Shown here one piece after another: positions 15,464 through 25,481 of a DNA stretch of 44,454 nt. Source of the DNA: Lachnospiraceae bacterium (GTDB lineage Bacteria; Bacillota; Clostridia; Lachnospirales; Lachnospiraceae); contig JAMPGL010000035.1 in assembly GCA_023663945.1 (NCBI GenBank), positions 1 through 44,454 of the forward strand, in the 5' to 3' direction. The stretch's first letter is position 1. Every line of letters begins with the position of its first letter. The notes under the pieces are model-generated. The model saw only the letters and a list, made by a program, of their open reading frames with translations. It was not told the DNA's origin and made no database searches. The position numbers were made by a program, and so were the translations under genes.

Positions 15464-18400
15464 TTGACATATTTCCTTTCTTTATGGCTGTTTCTTGTAC
15501 ATATCCGATAAAGGCACGCGCCGATTTATAAAGCATTCCGGCATCGCCGCCTTCCTGTCTGCCGTGAGATTGTTTCAGTGAAAATTCCGTGAGATTCAAT
15601 GTTCTGCTCTCTGCAAAATAAATTTCTCCCGCCGGGATATTCTCCTCCGACAATTTACTTTCCAGAAGCTCCTTTCCCTCTTTTAAGAAAGCCGTTCCCT
15701 CTTCACTGCTGCAAATACAGAGCCCTTCCAGTTTTGACCCGCTCATCTTAAATTCCGCGGCAACTTTGCCAAAGGCTTCCGTCTCCATGGAAACTGCCGC
15801 TTTACTTTCCAGATCGCTTCCATGTATGATCTTTAAGTTAATGGAAGTGAGCGTATCCCCAATCCGGGCAGGTATCTCGTAATTCTCCTCTTTTGCCATG
15901 CTTCCTAAAAACGTCATCTGCTTGTAAAGAGTGCTCATCGCCCTGACATCAAGCGCCTGCATGTTTTCTCCGTAGGATTCCTGCTCTATCACGGACTGAA
16001 CTCTCTCACAAAAGCTGTGATACCCTGACTCCGCCTGCTCTTTTCCCTCTAAAGATTTAAGAAGCTCCTCACCCATATCCTCCAGACTGCGGGACATACC
16101 CTCTGTCCGTTCCTCTTCCGGGGTGCGTGCATCTTTTATGCCTATGCCGGTAAACTGCTTCCAGATTCCTCCGGGGTTTTTCAGCATGTGAGAGGCAAAT
16201 AGGAGATGCTCTGCGGTAACAGGCTGTTCATAATCCGTGAGCTGTCTGAGCACGGATTCTTCTTCCTTCACTGCCGCCCGGAGCTGTTCCCCTTCCAATC
16301 TGTCAAATTCTTCTGCGGCCTCTTCATCTCCTGCGCGTTCTATCATCTCCTGCAGCTCTTCCCTGTTAACCGGCTCCGTCATGGAAAAGCCTTTGGCAAT
16401 CTGGGCGGTTATGCTTTCGATTCCGGTATCTCTTGCAGATACGCCTCCAAACTCGTCGCTGACTGAGTAGTCCATATGTTTATGCTTGCTGCTCCGCACT
16501 GCGCTGAGAAGGTTTTCCAGCGTAAAGCCTGCCCCGGTCTGCCAGATGGAACCAACTGCCGCATCGTCTGTCTTTTCAATCTGATGTACCAGCCGGTAGA
16601 TACCGATATATGCGCTTCTCTCGTCCTCCGAAATTCCATTCTGCTTCTCCAGCTTATAAAGGAACTTGCTGTAGGACTCCATCTCATCCGCCGGGCTTTC
16701 CTGCTCCTTCAAATACTGAGAAAGCTCCTCGATGGACATGGACAAGGGATTCACTCCCTCACGAATCATATTAAGCACCTTACCCGGTTTTAATTCCTTT
16801 ACCACGGAGGTAAGCATCTCATCCATTCTCCGGACTTGAGTAATATTTTCCTCCGTAATCTCTACGCTGTTGTATCCCAATATCCGTACCGCACGTCTGT
16901 TTTCATCGGTGGGCGAAAGCTCCATATCCGATAAAATCTCATCCACATTCCGGAACGCCTTTTGAATGGAATCGCCCATATCCCGGCGGGGCGCTGTCAT
17001 CAATTCCTCGTATTTTTCTCCTGCTTTTTCGTAAGCCGCCGCCCGGTCTCTGCCGGCTGCGTGAACCTCTCTTAAGGTATCGGCAGGCGAAAGCTTTGAC
17101 ACAATTGCCAAGGGAGATGATTTAATTCCCTGAACAACATTCAGCGTTTCTCCAAAAAGCGACCTCTTTTGACCTGCCTGCGCTCCATCCGGCTCTTTCA
17201 TTAATGCTTTATTATAATCCGTTTCCGCTTCTTTCAATCTGGCAACCAGATCCTCTAAAGGAGCGGTCTCAATCTGAAATCCTCTCTTAAGAAGTCTCAG
17301 ATTTGCCTCCACGGTCATGGATAATCTGACCTCTTCTAAGAGTCTTCTGCCTTTGATGCTTTCCGGAATTTCTCTTTTTTCTACGGCGGAGTCCGTCCCT
17401 TTCAAAAATTCATGCGCCGCCGCCAACAGATTTTTCAGGGTAAATGGAAGATTTCTATCGGAAACGGTATCAACTGCCTCATCAGGAATCTCCGAAACCT
17501 GTTCTGCAATCCTGACCGCCTGTTCATAAACAGTTTCCTGACTGCTTAAGTTCATCTTAGAAGGCTCTCTGCCCTCCGAAATCGCCGCCGCCGCTCTTTT
17601 AAGAAAGTCTTCCTCCGTCAGGGGAAGATGCGTCTCACGGAGTCCCTTTAACATGGAAAACGTGTCTGCGGTTAAAGGAATCCCCTTTTCTACCAGCCAT
17701 TTAGCGTCTTCAAGGTTCTCTTCATCCGCCGGATACCCTGCTTCTTCTATCAATTTTTGAACCTGCGGAAGGAGCTTTGCAAAATCAATCTCCTCCGGCT
17801 TTTTGGCATAATAACCTGCAACCTCTCCTGCCGCGTAATAGCCTTTTCCCTGCCGGTTTCCATCCGCCGCCGAATATCCCGCTGTATATAAGTTCTCCGG
17901 CGTGGGCTCTAAGCGGTTTTCCAACATATACTTCACGCTGCCGTCCGTCATGGGCGGAGTATCCGTAAGAAGCTTCCATGCCTCCATCACGGCATCTATA
18001 TTCTCTTCCGTAACCGGTATGTCGTGCTCCGCAAACTGCTTTTCCAGCTCCCGTGCAAAGGCTTCGCTTCCTGCAATCTCCTTAAGGGCGTCCTGAGAAA
18101 TAGTATCCGTATAACCGACTACTTCGGTTCCACCCTTTACCAAAGCCGCTTTAATATGATCCACTATCGTAACAACCGTCTCTATGTCCGTGCTTCCGGG
18201 GTGGAAACCCTCCTTCTGCAATTTTGCAAAATCCTCGTCAGACATAGAATTAGACATTACTGCCATATAGTTCCGCCGGGCTGTCACATCATCCTGCCCT
18301 GCTTCCAGCATAATCTCTTCTGCGGTCCGTCCATGACCTGTGTAAGCGCTGTTATCCATAACTGTTCCAGAAATGTCTAATGTAAATCCGGGATTGTCGG

Positions 18401-18503
18401 TCTTTTCCGGCTTTCCGGGAGTACGATTTGAAGTTGTCTCTCTGCCTGCGTTTGTACGCGTTCCGGCTGTGCTGCCGTCAATGCCATCCAATATAATATT
18501 CAT
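15453..18503 (-). CDS. DUF6240 repeat protein, possible FliK-like C-terminus
   Basis: A large acidic protein of about 1016 residues. It contains roughly ten degenerate copies of a helix-start motif of the type [hydrophobic]-P-x-T-x-E-N-L (for example at residues 162-172, 199-209, 257-267, 352-362, 547-557, 659-669, 760-770), suggesting a helical repeat. Residues about 875-975 have the strand-helix pattern of the FliK hook-length control C-terminal domain. Adjacent to flagellin. The reading frame stays open to 18602, but that would begin inside the glgB terminator hairpin, so ATG at 18503 is preferred; its ribosome site is not ideal. Function not established. Confidence 0.65.
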   Translation of the reverse strand: MNIILDGIDGSTAGTRTNAGRETTSNRTPGKPEKTDNPGFTLDISGTVMDNSAYTGHGRTAEEIMLEAGQDDVTARRNYMAVMSNSMSDEDFAKLQKEGFHPGSTDIETVVTIVDHIKAALVKGGTEVVGYTDTISQDALKEIAGSEAFARELEKQFAEHDIPVTEENIDAVMEAWKLLTDTPPMTDGSVKYMLENRLEPTPENLYTAGYSAADGNRQGKGYYAAGEVAGYYAKKPEEIDFAKLLPQVQKLIEEAGYPADEENLEDAKWLVEKGIPLTADTFSMLKGLRETHLPLTEEDFLKRAAAAISEGREPSKMNLSSQETVYEQAVRIAEQVSEIPDEAVDTVSDRNLPFTLKNLLAAAHEFLKGTDSAVEKREIPESIKGRRLLEEVRLSMTVEANLRLLKRGFQIETAPLEDLVARLKEAETDYNKALMKEPDGAQAGQKRSLFGETLNVVQGIKSSPLAIVSKLSPADTLREVHAAGRDRAAAYEKAGEKYEELMTAPRRDMGDSIQKAFRNVDEILSDMELSPTDENRRAVRILGYNSVEITEENITQVRRMDEMLTSVVKELKPGKVLNMIREGVNPLSMSIEELSQYLKEQESPADEMESYSKFLYKLEKQNGISEDERSAYIGIYRLVHQIEKTDDAAVGSIWQTGAGFTLENLLSAVRSSKHKHMDYSVSDEFGGVSARDTGIESITAQIAKGFSMTEPVNREELQEMIERAGDEEAAEEFDRLEGEQLRAAVKEEESVLRQLTDYEQPVTAEHLLFASHMLKNPGGIWKQFTGIGIKDARTPEEERTEGMSRSLEDMGEELLKSLEGKEQAESGYHSFCERVQSVIEQESYGENMQALDVRAMSTLYKQMTFLGSMAKEENYEIPARIGDTLTSINLKIIHGSDLESKAAVSMETEAFGKVAAEFKMSGSKLEGLCICSSEEGTAFLKEGKELLESKLSEENIPAGEIYFAESRTLNLTEFSLKQSHGRQEGGDAGMLYKSARAFIGYVQETAIKKGNMSNEN

Positions 18504-18570
18504 TCCTCGTCCCCATACCTCTTCGCCCTGTACGAGCATTCTTTTAATTTTATAGTTAATTTGTACGTCG

Positions 18571-18611
18571 TTTATTAATAAAAGGGCAAATGCATTTCGC
18601 ATTCACCCTTT
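18571..18611 (-). terminator. Terminator after glgB
   Basis: On the minus strand a hairpin forms from AAAGGG (18606-18611 side) with inner AATGC/GCATT pairing and a 5-nt loop, then the run CCCTTTTATTAATAAA. The stem arms are at 18581-18593 and 18599-18611 with a two-base internal bulge on each side. It would end transcripts of glgB and separate them from the flagellin block. Confidence 0.6.
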
Positions 18612-18645
18612 ATTTCGGCACAACTTTTCTTTTTCTTAACTGTCA

Positions 18646-20565
18646 TTAAAAAACAAATACCGCCGCCGCATATGCCGGAAGATCAAGCGTGATACTGTAA
18701 TTTCGGTAATCACAGTATTCTTTCTTAGCGGTAATCTCTTTGGGAATCTCCTCGCCGGAGCCTCCAAACCGTTCTTCCAGGCTGCTTAAAAGCAATTTGT
18801 ATTTCTTTTTGGCAGGAACGCCCAGCTTATAATCCTCCCATTTGATAGGCGTCATATTAATGATAAACAACAGGTTATTCTTGCCGTTAGATGCCTTCCG
18901 GAAAAAGCTGTAAGTGCTTCTGTCTTTATCGTCGCAGTTCAGCCATTCAAATCCTGCCCAGCTGTTGTCATTCTCATAGAGACAGGGATATTTGCGGTAA
19001 AGCTTTAACAGCTCCTTCATGTACTCATGCATTCCCTTATTCAGGTCTTCCCCTAAAAGGAACCAGTCGAGCTCCCTCTCTTCGCTCCACTCTCTCTCCT
19101 GAGCAAAGTCCTGACCCATAAAGAGCAGCTTCTTCCCCGCGTGCCCGAACATATAAGTATAACCGCAGCGGAGATTTGCGTATTTATCTACCTGATACCC
19201 CGGCATCTTATTTACCATAGAGCATTTCAGATGCACCACCTCATCATGGGACAGCGGAAGAATATAATTTTCGCTTTCGTTATAGGACATAGCAAAGGTC
19301 ATGGCATAATGATTATCCTTGCGGAAATAAGGATCTAACTTCATGTATTCGCAAAAATCATGCATCCAGCCCATATTCCACTTGAAAGAAAATCCCAGTC
19401 CGTCATCCTCCACGCTTCCCGTCACCTTCGGCCATGCCGTAGATTCTTCTGCGATGGTAAGAAATCCCGGATAAGTTCCAAGCACAACGGAATTTAAATG
19501 TTTAAAAAACTCAATGGCTTCCAGATTTTTATTTCCGCCGTATTTATTTGCCACCCACTGGCCGTCACTCTTGCCGTAATCCAGATAAAGCATGGAAGCA
19601 ACCGCATCCACGCGGATCCCGTCTATATGATATTCCTTAATCCAGAACAGGGCGTTGGCAATCAGAAAATTCTTTACCTCCGTCTTGCCGTAATTAAAAA
19701 TCTTGGTTCCCCAATCCGGATGCTCTCCCTTTCTCGGGTCTGGATCTTCAAAAATACATTCCCCGTCAAATCTGCCAAGTCCGTGGGCGTCCGTTGCAAA
19801 ATGCGCCGGTACCCAGTCTAAGATAACGCCAATCTTATTCTTGTGGAGCTTATTGACCAGATACATAAAATCCTGCGGTTCTCCGTAGCGGGAGGTGGGC
19901 GCATAATACCCTGTCACCTGATACCCCCAGGAACCGTCGTAAGGATATTCTGCAATCCCCATAAGCTCAATATGGGTGTACTTCATTTCTTTTAAGTATT
20001 CCACAATCCTGTCCGCAAACTCCCGGTAGCTGTAAAAACCCTTTTCCTCCGGTCTGGGATGGCGCATCCAGGAACCGATATGGCATTCATAAATCGCCAG
20101 AGGCTCTTTATTATAGTCCTTGCCGTCTCTCTCCTTCATCCATAACTCATCCGACCACTTAAAGCTTGAAATATCCGCTGTGCGGGAGGCTGTTCCGGGA
20201 CGCATTTCCGCACTGTTTGCAAAAGGATCTGCCTTGTAAAGCTTTTCGCCGGATGGAGTCGTAATTAAGAATTTGTATAGCTCTCCGGTCTTAACTCCGG
20301 GTATAAACAGGGCATAAATCCCGCCCGGTCCCAGCTTCTGCATGGGATCCGCCGTCTCATCCCAGCCGTTAAAGCTTCCAATTACGTGAACGCATGCCGC
20401 GTTCGGCGCCCAGACTCCAAAAAACATTCCCTCTTTTCCATCCTGCACGGAAGGATGGGCTCCCAGCTTTTTGTAAATGTCGTAATGAGTCCCCTGCGCA
20501 AATAAGTACTGATCCGCCTCTGAAATAAATACTTCATTCTCTGATCTTTTTTCTTTTACCGCCAT
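18646..20565 (-). CDS. glgB: 1,4-alpha-glucan branching enzyme
   Basis: The 639-residue protein has an N-terminal CBM48 domain (about 25-125) and a GH13 barrel with DWVPAHFATD (about 250-259), the nucleophile aspartate D320 in GIRVDAVASM, the acid/base glutamate in TIAEEST (about 370-375), and LSHDEV. These are the hallmarks of GlgB, which cuts alpha-1,4 chains and rejoins them through alpha-1,6 links in glycogen. It ends with a C-terminal beta domain. No other glycogen genes are next to it; the TPR gene lies 20 bp upstream and may be co-transcribed. Confidence 0.93.
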   Translation of the reverse strand: MAVKEKRSENEVFISEADQYLFAQGTHYDIYKKLGAHPSVQDGKEGMFFGVWAPNAACVHVIGSFNGWDETADPMQKLGPGGIYALFIPGVKTGELYKFLITTPSGEKLYKADPFANSAEMRPGTASRTADISSFKWSDELWMKERDGKDYNKEPLAIYECHIGSWMRHPRPEEKGFYSYREFADRIVEYLKEMKYTHIELMGIAEYPYDGSWGYQVTGYYAPTSRYGEPQDFMYLVNKLHKNKIGVILDWVPAHFATDAHGLGRFDGECIFEDPDPRKGEHPDWGTKIFNYGKTEVKNFLIANALFWIKEYHIDGIRVDAVASMLYLDYGKSDGQWVANKYGGNKNLEAIEFFKHLNSVVLGTYPGFLTIAEESTAWPKVTGSVEDDGLGFSFKWNMGWMHDFCEYMKLDPYFRKDNHYAMTFAMSYNESENYILPLSHDEVVHLKCSMVNKMPGYQVDKYANLRCGYTYMFGHAGKKLLFMGQDFAQEREWSEERELDWFLLGEDLNKGMHEYMKELLKLYRKYPCLYENDNSWAGFEWLNCDDKDRSTYSFFRKASNGKNNLLFIINMTPIKWEDYKLGVPAKKKYKLLLSSLEERFGGSGEEIPKEITAKKEYCDYRNYSITLDLPAYAAAVFVF

Positions 20566-20584
20566 AACTTGTCCCCCAATTATT

Positions 20585-23386
20585 TTAATAATGCATAAAG
20601 TCCTTTTCTCTAAGGACTATCATATCTTCCTCATCATATCTCTTGCCAAGAAGAACATCCACGAAGTGCGCCGGCGTTTTGCGGTCCGCATAATAGATCG
20701 CCTCATCAATCAGCTCCTCTATCTCCGCAAGCGTCACCTCATGATCGCTGGTCTGCATGTCCGCAATTCTGGTATGAAGTGCAAGAATACCCAGCTCGTC
20801 GATAGAGTACTCCTGATCAAGGGCATACTTTTTGGCGTATTTCACAAGTGTTTGATCGTCCAGAGCTTCCACATCGACTCTTAAGTTAAACGCCTCCGTC
20901 ATTGCCGGATACTTGGCAAGATATTCGTTCATCTTGGCTTTGGTGTCCTCAAGAAGAACGATTAATCCCTTTTCCTCTTGATTTAATTCTTTGAGAAGCT
21001 GTTCCGTGGCAGCCTTTTTCATGGAAGCCGCCTCCACAACAATAAGCGCTCCTCCTGATAATTTGGACAGCGTAGCTCCTATATCCTTTTTGTTCATGGT
21101 GGCGCCGGATATTTTGGCTACCTTTCCGGAAAAGTTGTTGTCGGAGAGCTGAACCTCCTTTACCAGAAGCTTTGCAAGGGCTGTCGCCTCCGTCTCTTCC
21201 TCCCCGGTGATAATCACATTTCCCGTATAGGACGCCATACTGATATTATCGAGAACCTCGATAATCTGTCTTCTTGTCCGTCTGTGATGGATAAACGGCG
21301 CAAACTGTTCTCTTTCACTTTCTGTCATTTCTCTGGATGCGGTGACAGCTTCCTCCGTCTTTTCCTGCTTTTGCGCTTCCTCGATGTCTGCCGCTTCTTC
21401 CGGAACATTCTCTTTTGCGGACTCCGCCGTCTCCTCCGTGGACGCTGTCTCTGACTCCTTGGATTCTTCTACGGAAGACGTTTCCTCTTCCGGCTCCTTA
21501 AGGCTTTCTGCCTCCTCCAAAGATTCCTCATCCGCTTCCTCTTCCGGTTCCAATTCAGGCTCTTCATCTGGAATTTCTTCTACAGACTGTTTCTTCGTCT
21601 CCTCAAAAGCCTCCTGCAGAACAGTTTCAGGAGTTGTCTTCTCAATCTGCTCTTCTAACGGCTCCTCCTCTGGCTCCTCGTTCGCTTTTGCTTCTATATC
21701 CGCAACCTTCACCACCTTAGGGCGTTCCTGCCTGACACGATCCTTCCCTTCCTTAATCGCCGCCGTGACCATCGCCTTTTCCAGTTCTTCCAACAGCCCT
21801 GATTTGGTAGACTCATCAAAATCGGCAAAAAGCGCGTCTGTCTGCTGATGAACACGCTTGCGGATCTCTTCCATCCGCTTCCGCTCGTTTTCCTGCTTGA
21901 TTCTCTCCCACTCAGCCATTACATCCTCAATGCTGAGCTGACCGGTAATCTGCTTTTCAATCTTTTGTTCCTCCGGCATTACCAACGAAATCTGCCCGTC
22001 ATATTCCTGAGAAAGCATAGTATCATAACCGGAGGGCTTATGAAAGGTCCGAATGACTCCTGTGTTGCTGACAGCAGGATCCGGGCTTGCCGCGGGATAG
22101 CCCTGCCGGGGCTTACCCTTATCGGCGCCTTCCTCTTCCACGCTCTCCTGCGCTTCCTTGGTAAAAATAGGGGCAAAGGGAGTCTTGATCCCGTTCTTTT
22201 CTACCAGCTCCGAGACCACATCCTGTATATTTACCTCCTGCGTATTTCCAAAAAATACCTCTTCCGAGCCCTGCTGAGGCTCCGGCTGCGCAGGCTCCTG
22301 CGTCTCCCTTGGCTGTTTCGCTTCGGATGCGCCTAATTCCCCATCGATTATCAGCTGCATCTCATCCGTATCCTGACGAAACGCCGGCTGCGGCTCCTCG
22401 CGCTCCCCGCCCTCTTCCTGAAGCTGGGCAGGCTCATCCTCTCTGTCATCCAATCCCTTAACCGGCTCATAAACCTGTGTTTTGAGCGTATCGTTAACCT
22501 CCTGCACGGGTATCTGCTGAGTCTTGTGATTTTCCAGAAATTCCTTCATGCTCTCCGCCAGTTCTTTTTGAAGGTTCAGAGTATTATACTGGCTGACATC
22601 TACCGGTTTCACCTCAATGTCCATATCCTTTGCCGGTATCTCCTGAGTATCCTCCTTCAGCATATTTTCTTCCAGACTGAATTCATTGTCATCCTCGTCC
22701 TCGGTTTCCGCTTCCACTCCCGCGCGGATTGCCTCCTGGTCTGCCTGATAATCCGATGTGATAAAACCGCCGCTTTCTTTCATTTGCAGGTATTTCCCCT
22801 GCTGATCCGTTGTCAACGGCTCATGGAGCTGCTTTAGCTCTAACGCTTTCAATACATATCTGCCTTCTCCGAACCACAAAAACATCTCGTCACATTCCTC
22901 AACGCACTTAGAAGCCAGACCAACCCTGTGATAGAGATAGGCAAGCTCATACGCCCACTTTTCACGGTAATCCCGCTTCTTAAGCTCCTCAAGCACTTCG
23001 ATACGCTCCTCAAGGCTTACCTCCTGTGCTTCATATAATTTGTATTGAAGAATATACCTTCCGCTGTCCTTCGGCGCAAGCTGTACAAATTCCTTATAAT
23101 ATTCTAATGCCTGTACATATTCCCCCAGCTTGATAGAAAGCTCGCACAGGGAATATACGATCAGCCTTCCCCCCGCATGACGGTCATACGCCAAAAGAAG
23201 GATGTCCCTGCTGTCCTCATATCTTCTGTTAATCTTATACAAATCACTGATGGTGCAGAGCATCATGACACTTTTTACCCTGCGCCAGTCAATGGTGTCC
23301 GCAATTTTCACTGCATCTGCGTACTCTCCATCCGCAATCAGAGACTTAATTTCATCTGCCCGTACTTTGTATTCATATTTATCCAA
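20585..23386 (-). CDS. TPR protein with degenerate AAA+ C-terminal domain
   Basis: A long protein of about 933 residues. The first 200 residues are TPR-like helical repeats; then follows a very acidic, E-rich, low-complexity stretch of nearly 500 residues; the last 230 residues align in outline with CbbX/SpoVK-type AAA+ ATPases. The Walker A position reads [16 protein letters not shown], without GKT, and the Walker B position reads [12 protein letters not shown], keeping E but not D, so ATPase activity is unlikely. TTG at 23386 is chosen since GAGGTGA precedes it by five bases; an in-frame GTG at 23422 has poor spacing. Function unknown, perhaps a scaffold. Confidence 0.65.
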   Translation of the reverse strand: MDKYEYKVRADEIKSLIADGEYADAVKIADTIDWRRVKSVMMLCTISDLYKINRRYEDSRDILLLAYDRHAGGRLIVYSLCELSIKLGEYVQALEYYKEFVQLAPKDSGRYILQYKLYEAQEVSLEERIEVLEELKKRDYREKWAYELAYLYHRVGLASKCVEECDEMFLWFGEGRYVLKALELKQLHEPLTTDQQGKYLQMKESGGFITSDYQADQEAIRAGVEAETEDEDDNEFSLEENMLKEDTQEIPAKDMDIEVKPVDVSQYNTLNLQKELAESMKEFLENHKTQQIPVQEVNDTLKTQVYEPVKGLDDREDEPAQLQEEGGEREEPQPAFRQDTDEMQLIIDGELGASEAKQPRETQEPAQPEPQQGSEEVFFGNTQEVNIQDVVSELVEKNGIKTPFAPIFTKEAQESVEEEGADKGKPRQGYPAASPDPAVSNTGVIRTFHKPSGYDTMLSQEYDGQISLVMPEEQKIEKQITGQLSIEDVMAEWERIKQENERKRMEEIRKRVHQQTDALFADFDESTKSGLLEELEKAMVTAAIKEGKDRVRQERPKVVKVADIEAKANEEPEEEPLEEQIEKTTPETVLQEAFEETKKQSVEEIPDEEPELEPEEEADEESLEEAESLKEPEEETSSVEESKESETASTEETAESAKENVPEEAADIEEAQKQEKTEEAVTASREMTESEREQFAPFIHHRRTRRQIIEVLDNISMASYTGNVIITGEEETEATALAKLLVKEVQLSDNNFSGKVAKISGATMNKKDIGATLSKLSGGALIVVEAASMKKAATEQLLKELNQEEKGLIVLLEDTKAKMNEYLAKYPAMTEAFNLRVDVEALDDQTLVKYAKKYALDQEYSIDELGILALHTRIADMQTSDHEVTLAEIEELIDEAIYYADRKTPAHFVDVLLGKRYDEEDMIVLREKDFMHY

Positions 23387-23495
23387 GGTGCTCACCTCAT
23401 CTATTTTCCTGCCTTGAGGCACTCCTTAAGGCACACTTATCCTATTTTTATTTTCTAAGTTTACCATATGCTTATTCGTATGTCAAAAGGTCCAT

Positions 23496-24374
23496 CTAAA
23501 GTAAATCAGTTAATTCTGCAAATTGTTCCAGCGATAAGGCTTCTCCCCGGATACTCTGGCTTAAGCCCATCTTATCTAACGCCCGGTACACGTCCTGCCT
23601 GTCAATGATTACCGGTTTATTGTCACTTCCGCAGTATGTAAAACCATTTGCAAGAGAATTTGCCAATGTTTTCCTCCGCTGGTTAAACGCCGCCCGGATG
23701 ACGGCAAACATTTTCCTTTCATCCCTTACGCTGACAGGCGGCGATTCGTATTTTAAAAGCCGTACCACCGCGCTGTCCACATTCGGTCTCGGCATAAAAC
23801 AGGTCTTTGATACGGTTAATGCGATTTCCGGACGGGCGTAATACTGTACCGCAAGGCTTAACGCCCCGTAATCCTTCGTCCCCGGACCCACCTGCATTCT
23901 CTCCGCCACTTCCTTTTGCACCATGATGGTAAGACTGCTTAAAGGAACCTTACTTTCAAACAATCCCATAATAATAGGCGTTGTGATATAATAGGGAAGA
24001 TTCGCCACAATCTTAAGCGGTCTTCCGCCGTTATGCTCCTCTGCTATCCGCCGGATATCCACCTTTAAAATATCATCATTGATGACGGATACATTCTCGT
24101 ATTCTCTTAAGGTGTCCTCCAAAATAGGAATCAGATTTTTATCAATCTCAACTGCTGTGACCTGCCCCGCTCTTTCCGCCAAATACTGCGTCATCGTTCC
24201 AATTCCCGGGCCAATCTCCACCACACAGTCATCCCGGGTAATCCGGGAAATCTCAATAATCTTATTTACAATATTTGCATCCACCAAAAAATTCTGCCCG
24301 TATTTTTTTTGAAAGGCAAAATGATATTTTTGGATCATCTCCGCCGTTGCCGTGGGCGTTGCCAGATATGCCAT
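23496..24374 (-). CDS. rsmA: 16S rRNA (adenine1518/1519-N6)-dimethyltransferase
   Basis: The 292-residue protein has the SAM-binding VEIGPGIGT (52-60), acidic strand end VTAVEID (72-78), and catalytic NLPYY (125-129) of RsmA/KsgA. It dimethylates two adenines in the loop of helix 45 of 16S rRNA during late small-subunit maturation. The gene lies 27 bp after tatD, a common pairing in Firmicutes, though the usual RNase M5 gene between them is not present. Size is normal. Confidence 0.95.
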   Translation of the reverse strand: MAYLATPTATAEMIQKYHFAFQKKYGQNFLVDANIVNKIIEISRITRDDCVVEIGPGIGTMTQYLAERAGQVTAVEIDKNLIPILEDTLREYENVSVINDDILKVDIRRIAEEHNGGRPLKIVANLPYYITTPIIMGLFESKVPLSSLTIMVQKEVAERMQVGPGTKDYGALSLAVQYYARPEIALTVSKTCFMPRPNVDSAVVRLLKYESPPVSVRDERKMFAVIRAAFNQRRKTLANSLANGFTYCGSDNKPVIIDRQDVYRALDKMGLSQSIRGEALSLEQFAELTDLL

Positions 24375-24401
24375 AAATTTGCTCCCGTCCGCCTTTATTT
24401 A

Positions 24402-25169
24402 TCAAGCTATTCCGTAAAAGTTCTTCGCATTGCTGTTTGTTATTTCCAGCACCTTTTCCCTGTCAAGTCCTTTTAACTCCGCCAGCTTTTCCGCCGCATA
24501 CAGGATGTAATCCGATTGATTTCTTTTGCCCCGGTAAGGCTCCGGAGCCAAATAAGGACAATCGGTTTCCAGCAAAATCCGTTCCATGGGAATCTGCATG
24601 ACTGCTTCCTTCAGCTTTTTGGCGTTCTTAAAGGTAAGCACCCCGCCTATTCCAAAATAATAATCCATAGCCAGATATTCCTTCGCCGTCTCCCAAGTGT
24701 ACGAAAAGCAGTGAATCACTCCCTTTGTCTTATGAGAATCCCACTCTTTTAAGATTTCCAGAGTGTCCGCCGCCGCATCTCTGGAATGGATGATTACGGG
24801 AAGATGCGTCTGCTCCGCAAGTTTAAGCTGTTCCTTGAACCACCTTTTTTGTACTTCCCGCTCCGGCTCCTGCCAATGGTAGTCAAGCCCAATCTCACCG
24901 ATTGCGACAATCTTTTCTCTCTTGGACATCTCCAACAGCCATTCCATGTCCTGTTCGGTGAGCCCCGCTGTCTCGGAAGGATGGATGCCTGCGGAACCGT
25001 AAACAAAAGGATACCTCTCCGTCAGCTCCACTGTTTTGGCTGTGGATGCAAGGCTTGCCCCTGCATTGACAATATACTCAATTCCTCTTTCTCTCATATG
25101 AGTCAAAAGCTCGTCCCTGTCCTCGTCAAACGCCTCGTCATCATAGTGCGCGTGTGTGTCAAATATCAT
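24402..25169 (-). CDS. tatD: TatD family metal-dependent hydrolase
   Basis: The 255-residue protein has the metal-binding HxH (DTHAHYDD, residues 4-11), GEIGLDYHW, HSRDA, HCFSYTW and LLETDCPYLAP boxes of TatD DNases. Members act as 3'-5' exonucleases or deoxyribonucleases in DNA or RNA repair and turnover, but the native substrate is often unknown. A GAGGT site six bases before the ATG supports the start. A possible -10 box on this strand overlaps the tRNA-Lys promoter upstream. Confidence 0.93.
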   Translation of the reverse strand: MIFDTHAHYDDEAFDEDRDELLTHMRERGIEYIVNAGASLASTAKTVELTERYPFVYGSAGIHPSETAGLTEQDMEWLLEMSKREKIVAIGEIGLDYHWQEPEREVQKRWFKEQLKLAEQTHLPVIIHSRDAAADTLEILKEWDSHKTKGVIHCFSYTWETAKEYLAMDYYFGIGGVLTFKNAKKLKEAVMQIPMERILLETDCPYLAPEPYRGKRNQSDYILYAAEKLAELKGLDREKVLEITNSNAKNFYGIA

Positions 25170-25204
25170 AAAAATACCTCGGAAAAAATTTTTGAAAAAA
25201 ATGC

Positions 25205-25233
25205 TTGCAAACTAATAGACATTATACTATAAT
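25205..25233 (+). promoter_or_regulatory. Sigma-A promoter of tRNA-Lys
   Basis: TTGCAA (25205-25210) and TATAAT (25228-25233) are 17 bp apart on the plus strand; only one base of the -35 differs in a main way from consensus. The tRNA begins 37 bp downstream. Five bases upstream of this -10 the minus strand also reads TATAAT (25221-25226), a candidate -10 for tatD. Confidence 0.72.
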
Positions 25234-25270
25234 AACACTTGCGTTGTAAATGAACCAATTTTACATTTAT

Positions 25271-25343
25271 GCGTCTTTAGCTCAGTTGGTAGAGCACCTG
25301 ACTCTTAATCAGGGTGTCCAGGGTTCGAGCCCCTGAAGACGCA
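25271..25343 (+). tRNA. tRNA-Lys (CUU anticodon)
   Basis: Seventy-three bases fold as a full cloverleaf: 7-bp acceptor stem GCGTCTT/AAGACGC, D arm GCTC/GAGC, anticodon stem CCTGA/TCAGG with loop CTCTTAA (anticodon CUU, reads AAG), and T arm CAGGG/CCCTG with TTCGAGC. The CCA end is not encoded. It stands alone between tatD and the c-di-GMP gene with its own promoter. Confidence 0.96.
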
Positions 25344-25347
25344 TTGG

Positions 25348-25394
25348 AGTACCATTTTTGAGGACGTATGTGCCTTGGGGGTGGTGCTTTTTTT
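25348..25394 (+). terminator. Possible terminator after tRNA-Lys
   Basis: Arms AGTACCA (25348-25354) and TGGTGCT (25382-25388) pair with one G-U and are followed by a run of seven T. The loop is long (27 nt), so the stem is weak, but the T run directly after a tRNA favours a terminator. Confidence 0.45.
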
Positions 25395-25449
25395 CTCCCT
25401 TACCCCAGACAAAAAGAAGCTGGCCTGCTGGTGCTGGTCAACTCCCTGT

Positions 25450-25481
25450 TGTACAAAAACCGCCAGATTTACGCTGACGGT
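25450..25481 (-). terminator. Terminator of the GGDEF/EAL gene
   Basis: On the minus strand ACCGTCAG (25474-25481) pairs with CTGGCGGT (25459-25466) with one G-U, around a 7-nt loop, and is followed by TTTTTGT. The stop codon of the gene is within the loop. It faces the tRNA-Lys terminator, so the two converging transcripts end in the same gap. Confidence 0.65.

Noticed and set aside
18503-18580. Sigma-28 type promoter upstream of the flagellin block
   Set aside because: TAAA followed by CTATAAAA matches the consensus only in part; too weak to call.
18504-18602. DUF6240 protein start at 18602
   Set aside because: The start would lie within the glgB terminator hairpin and has no ribosome site.
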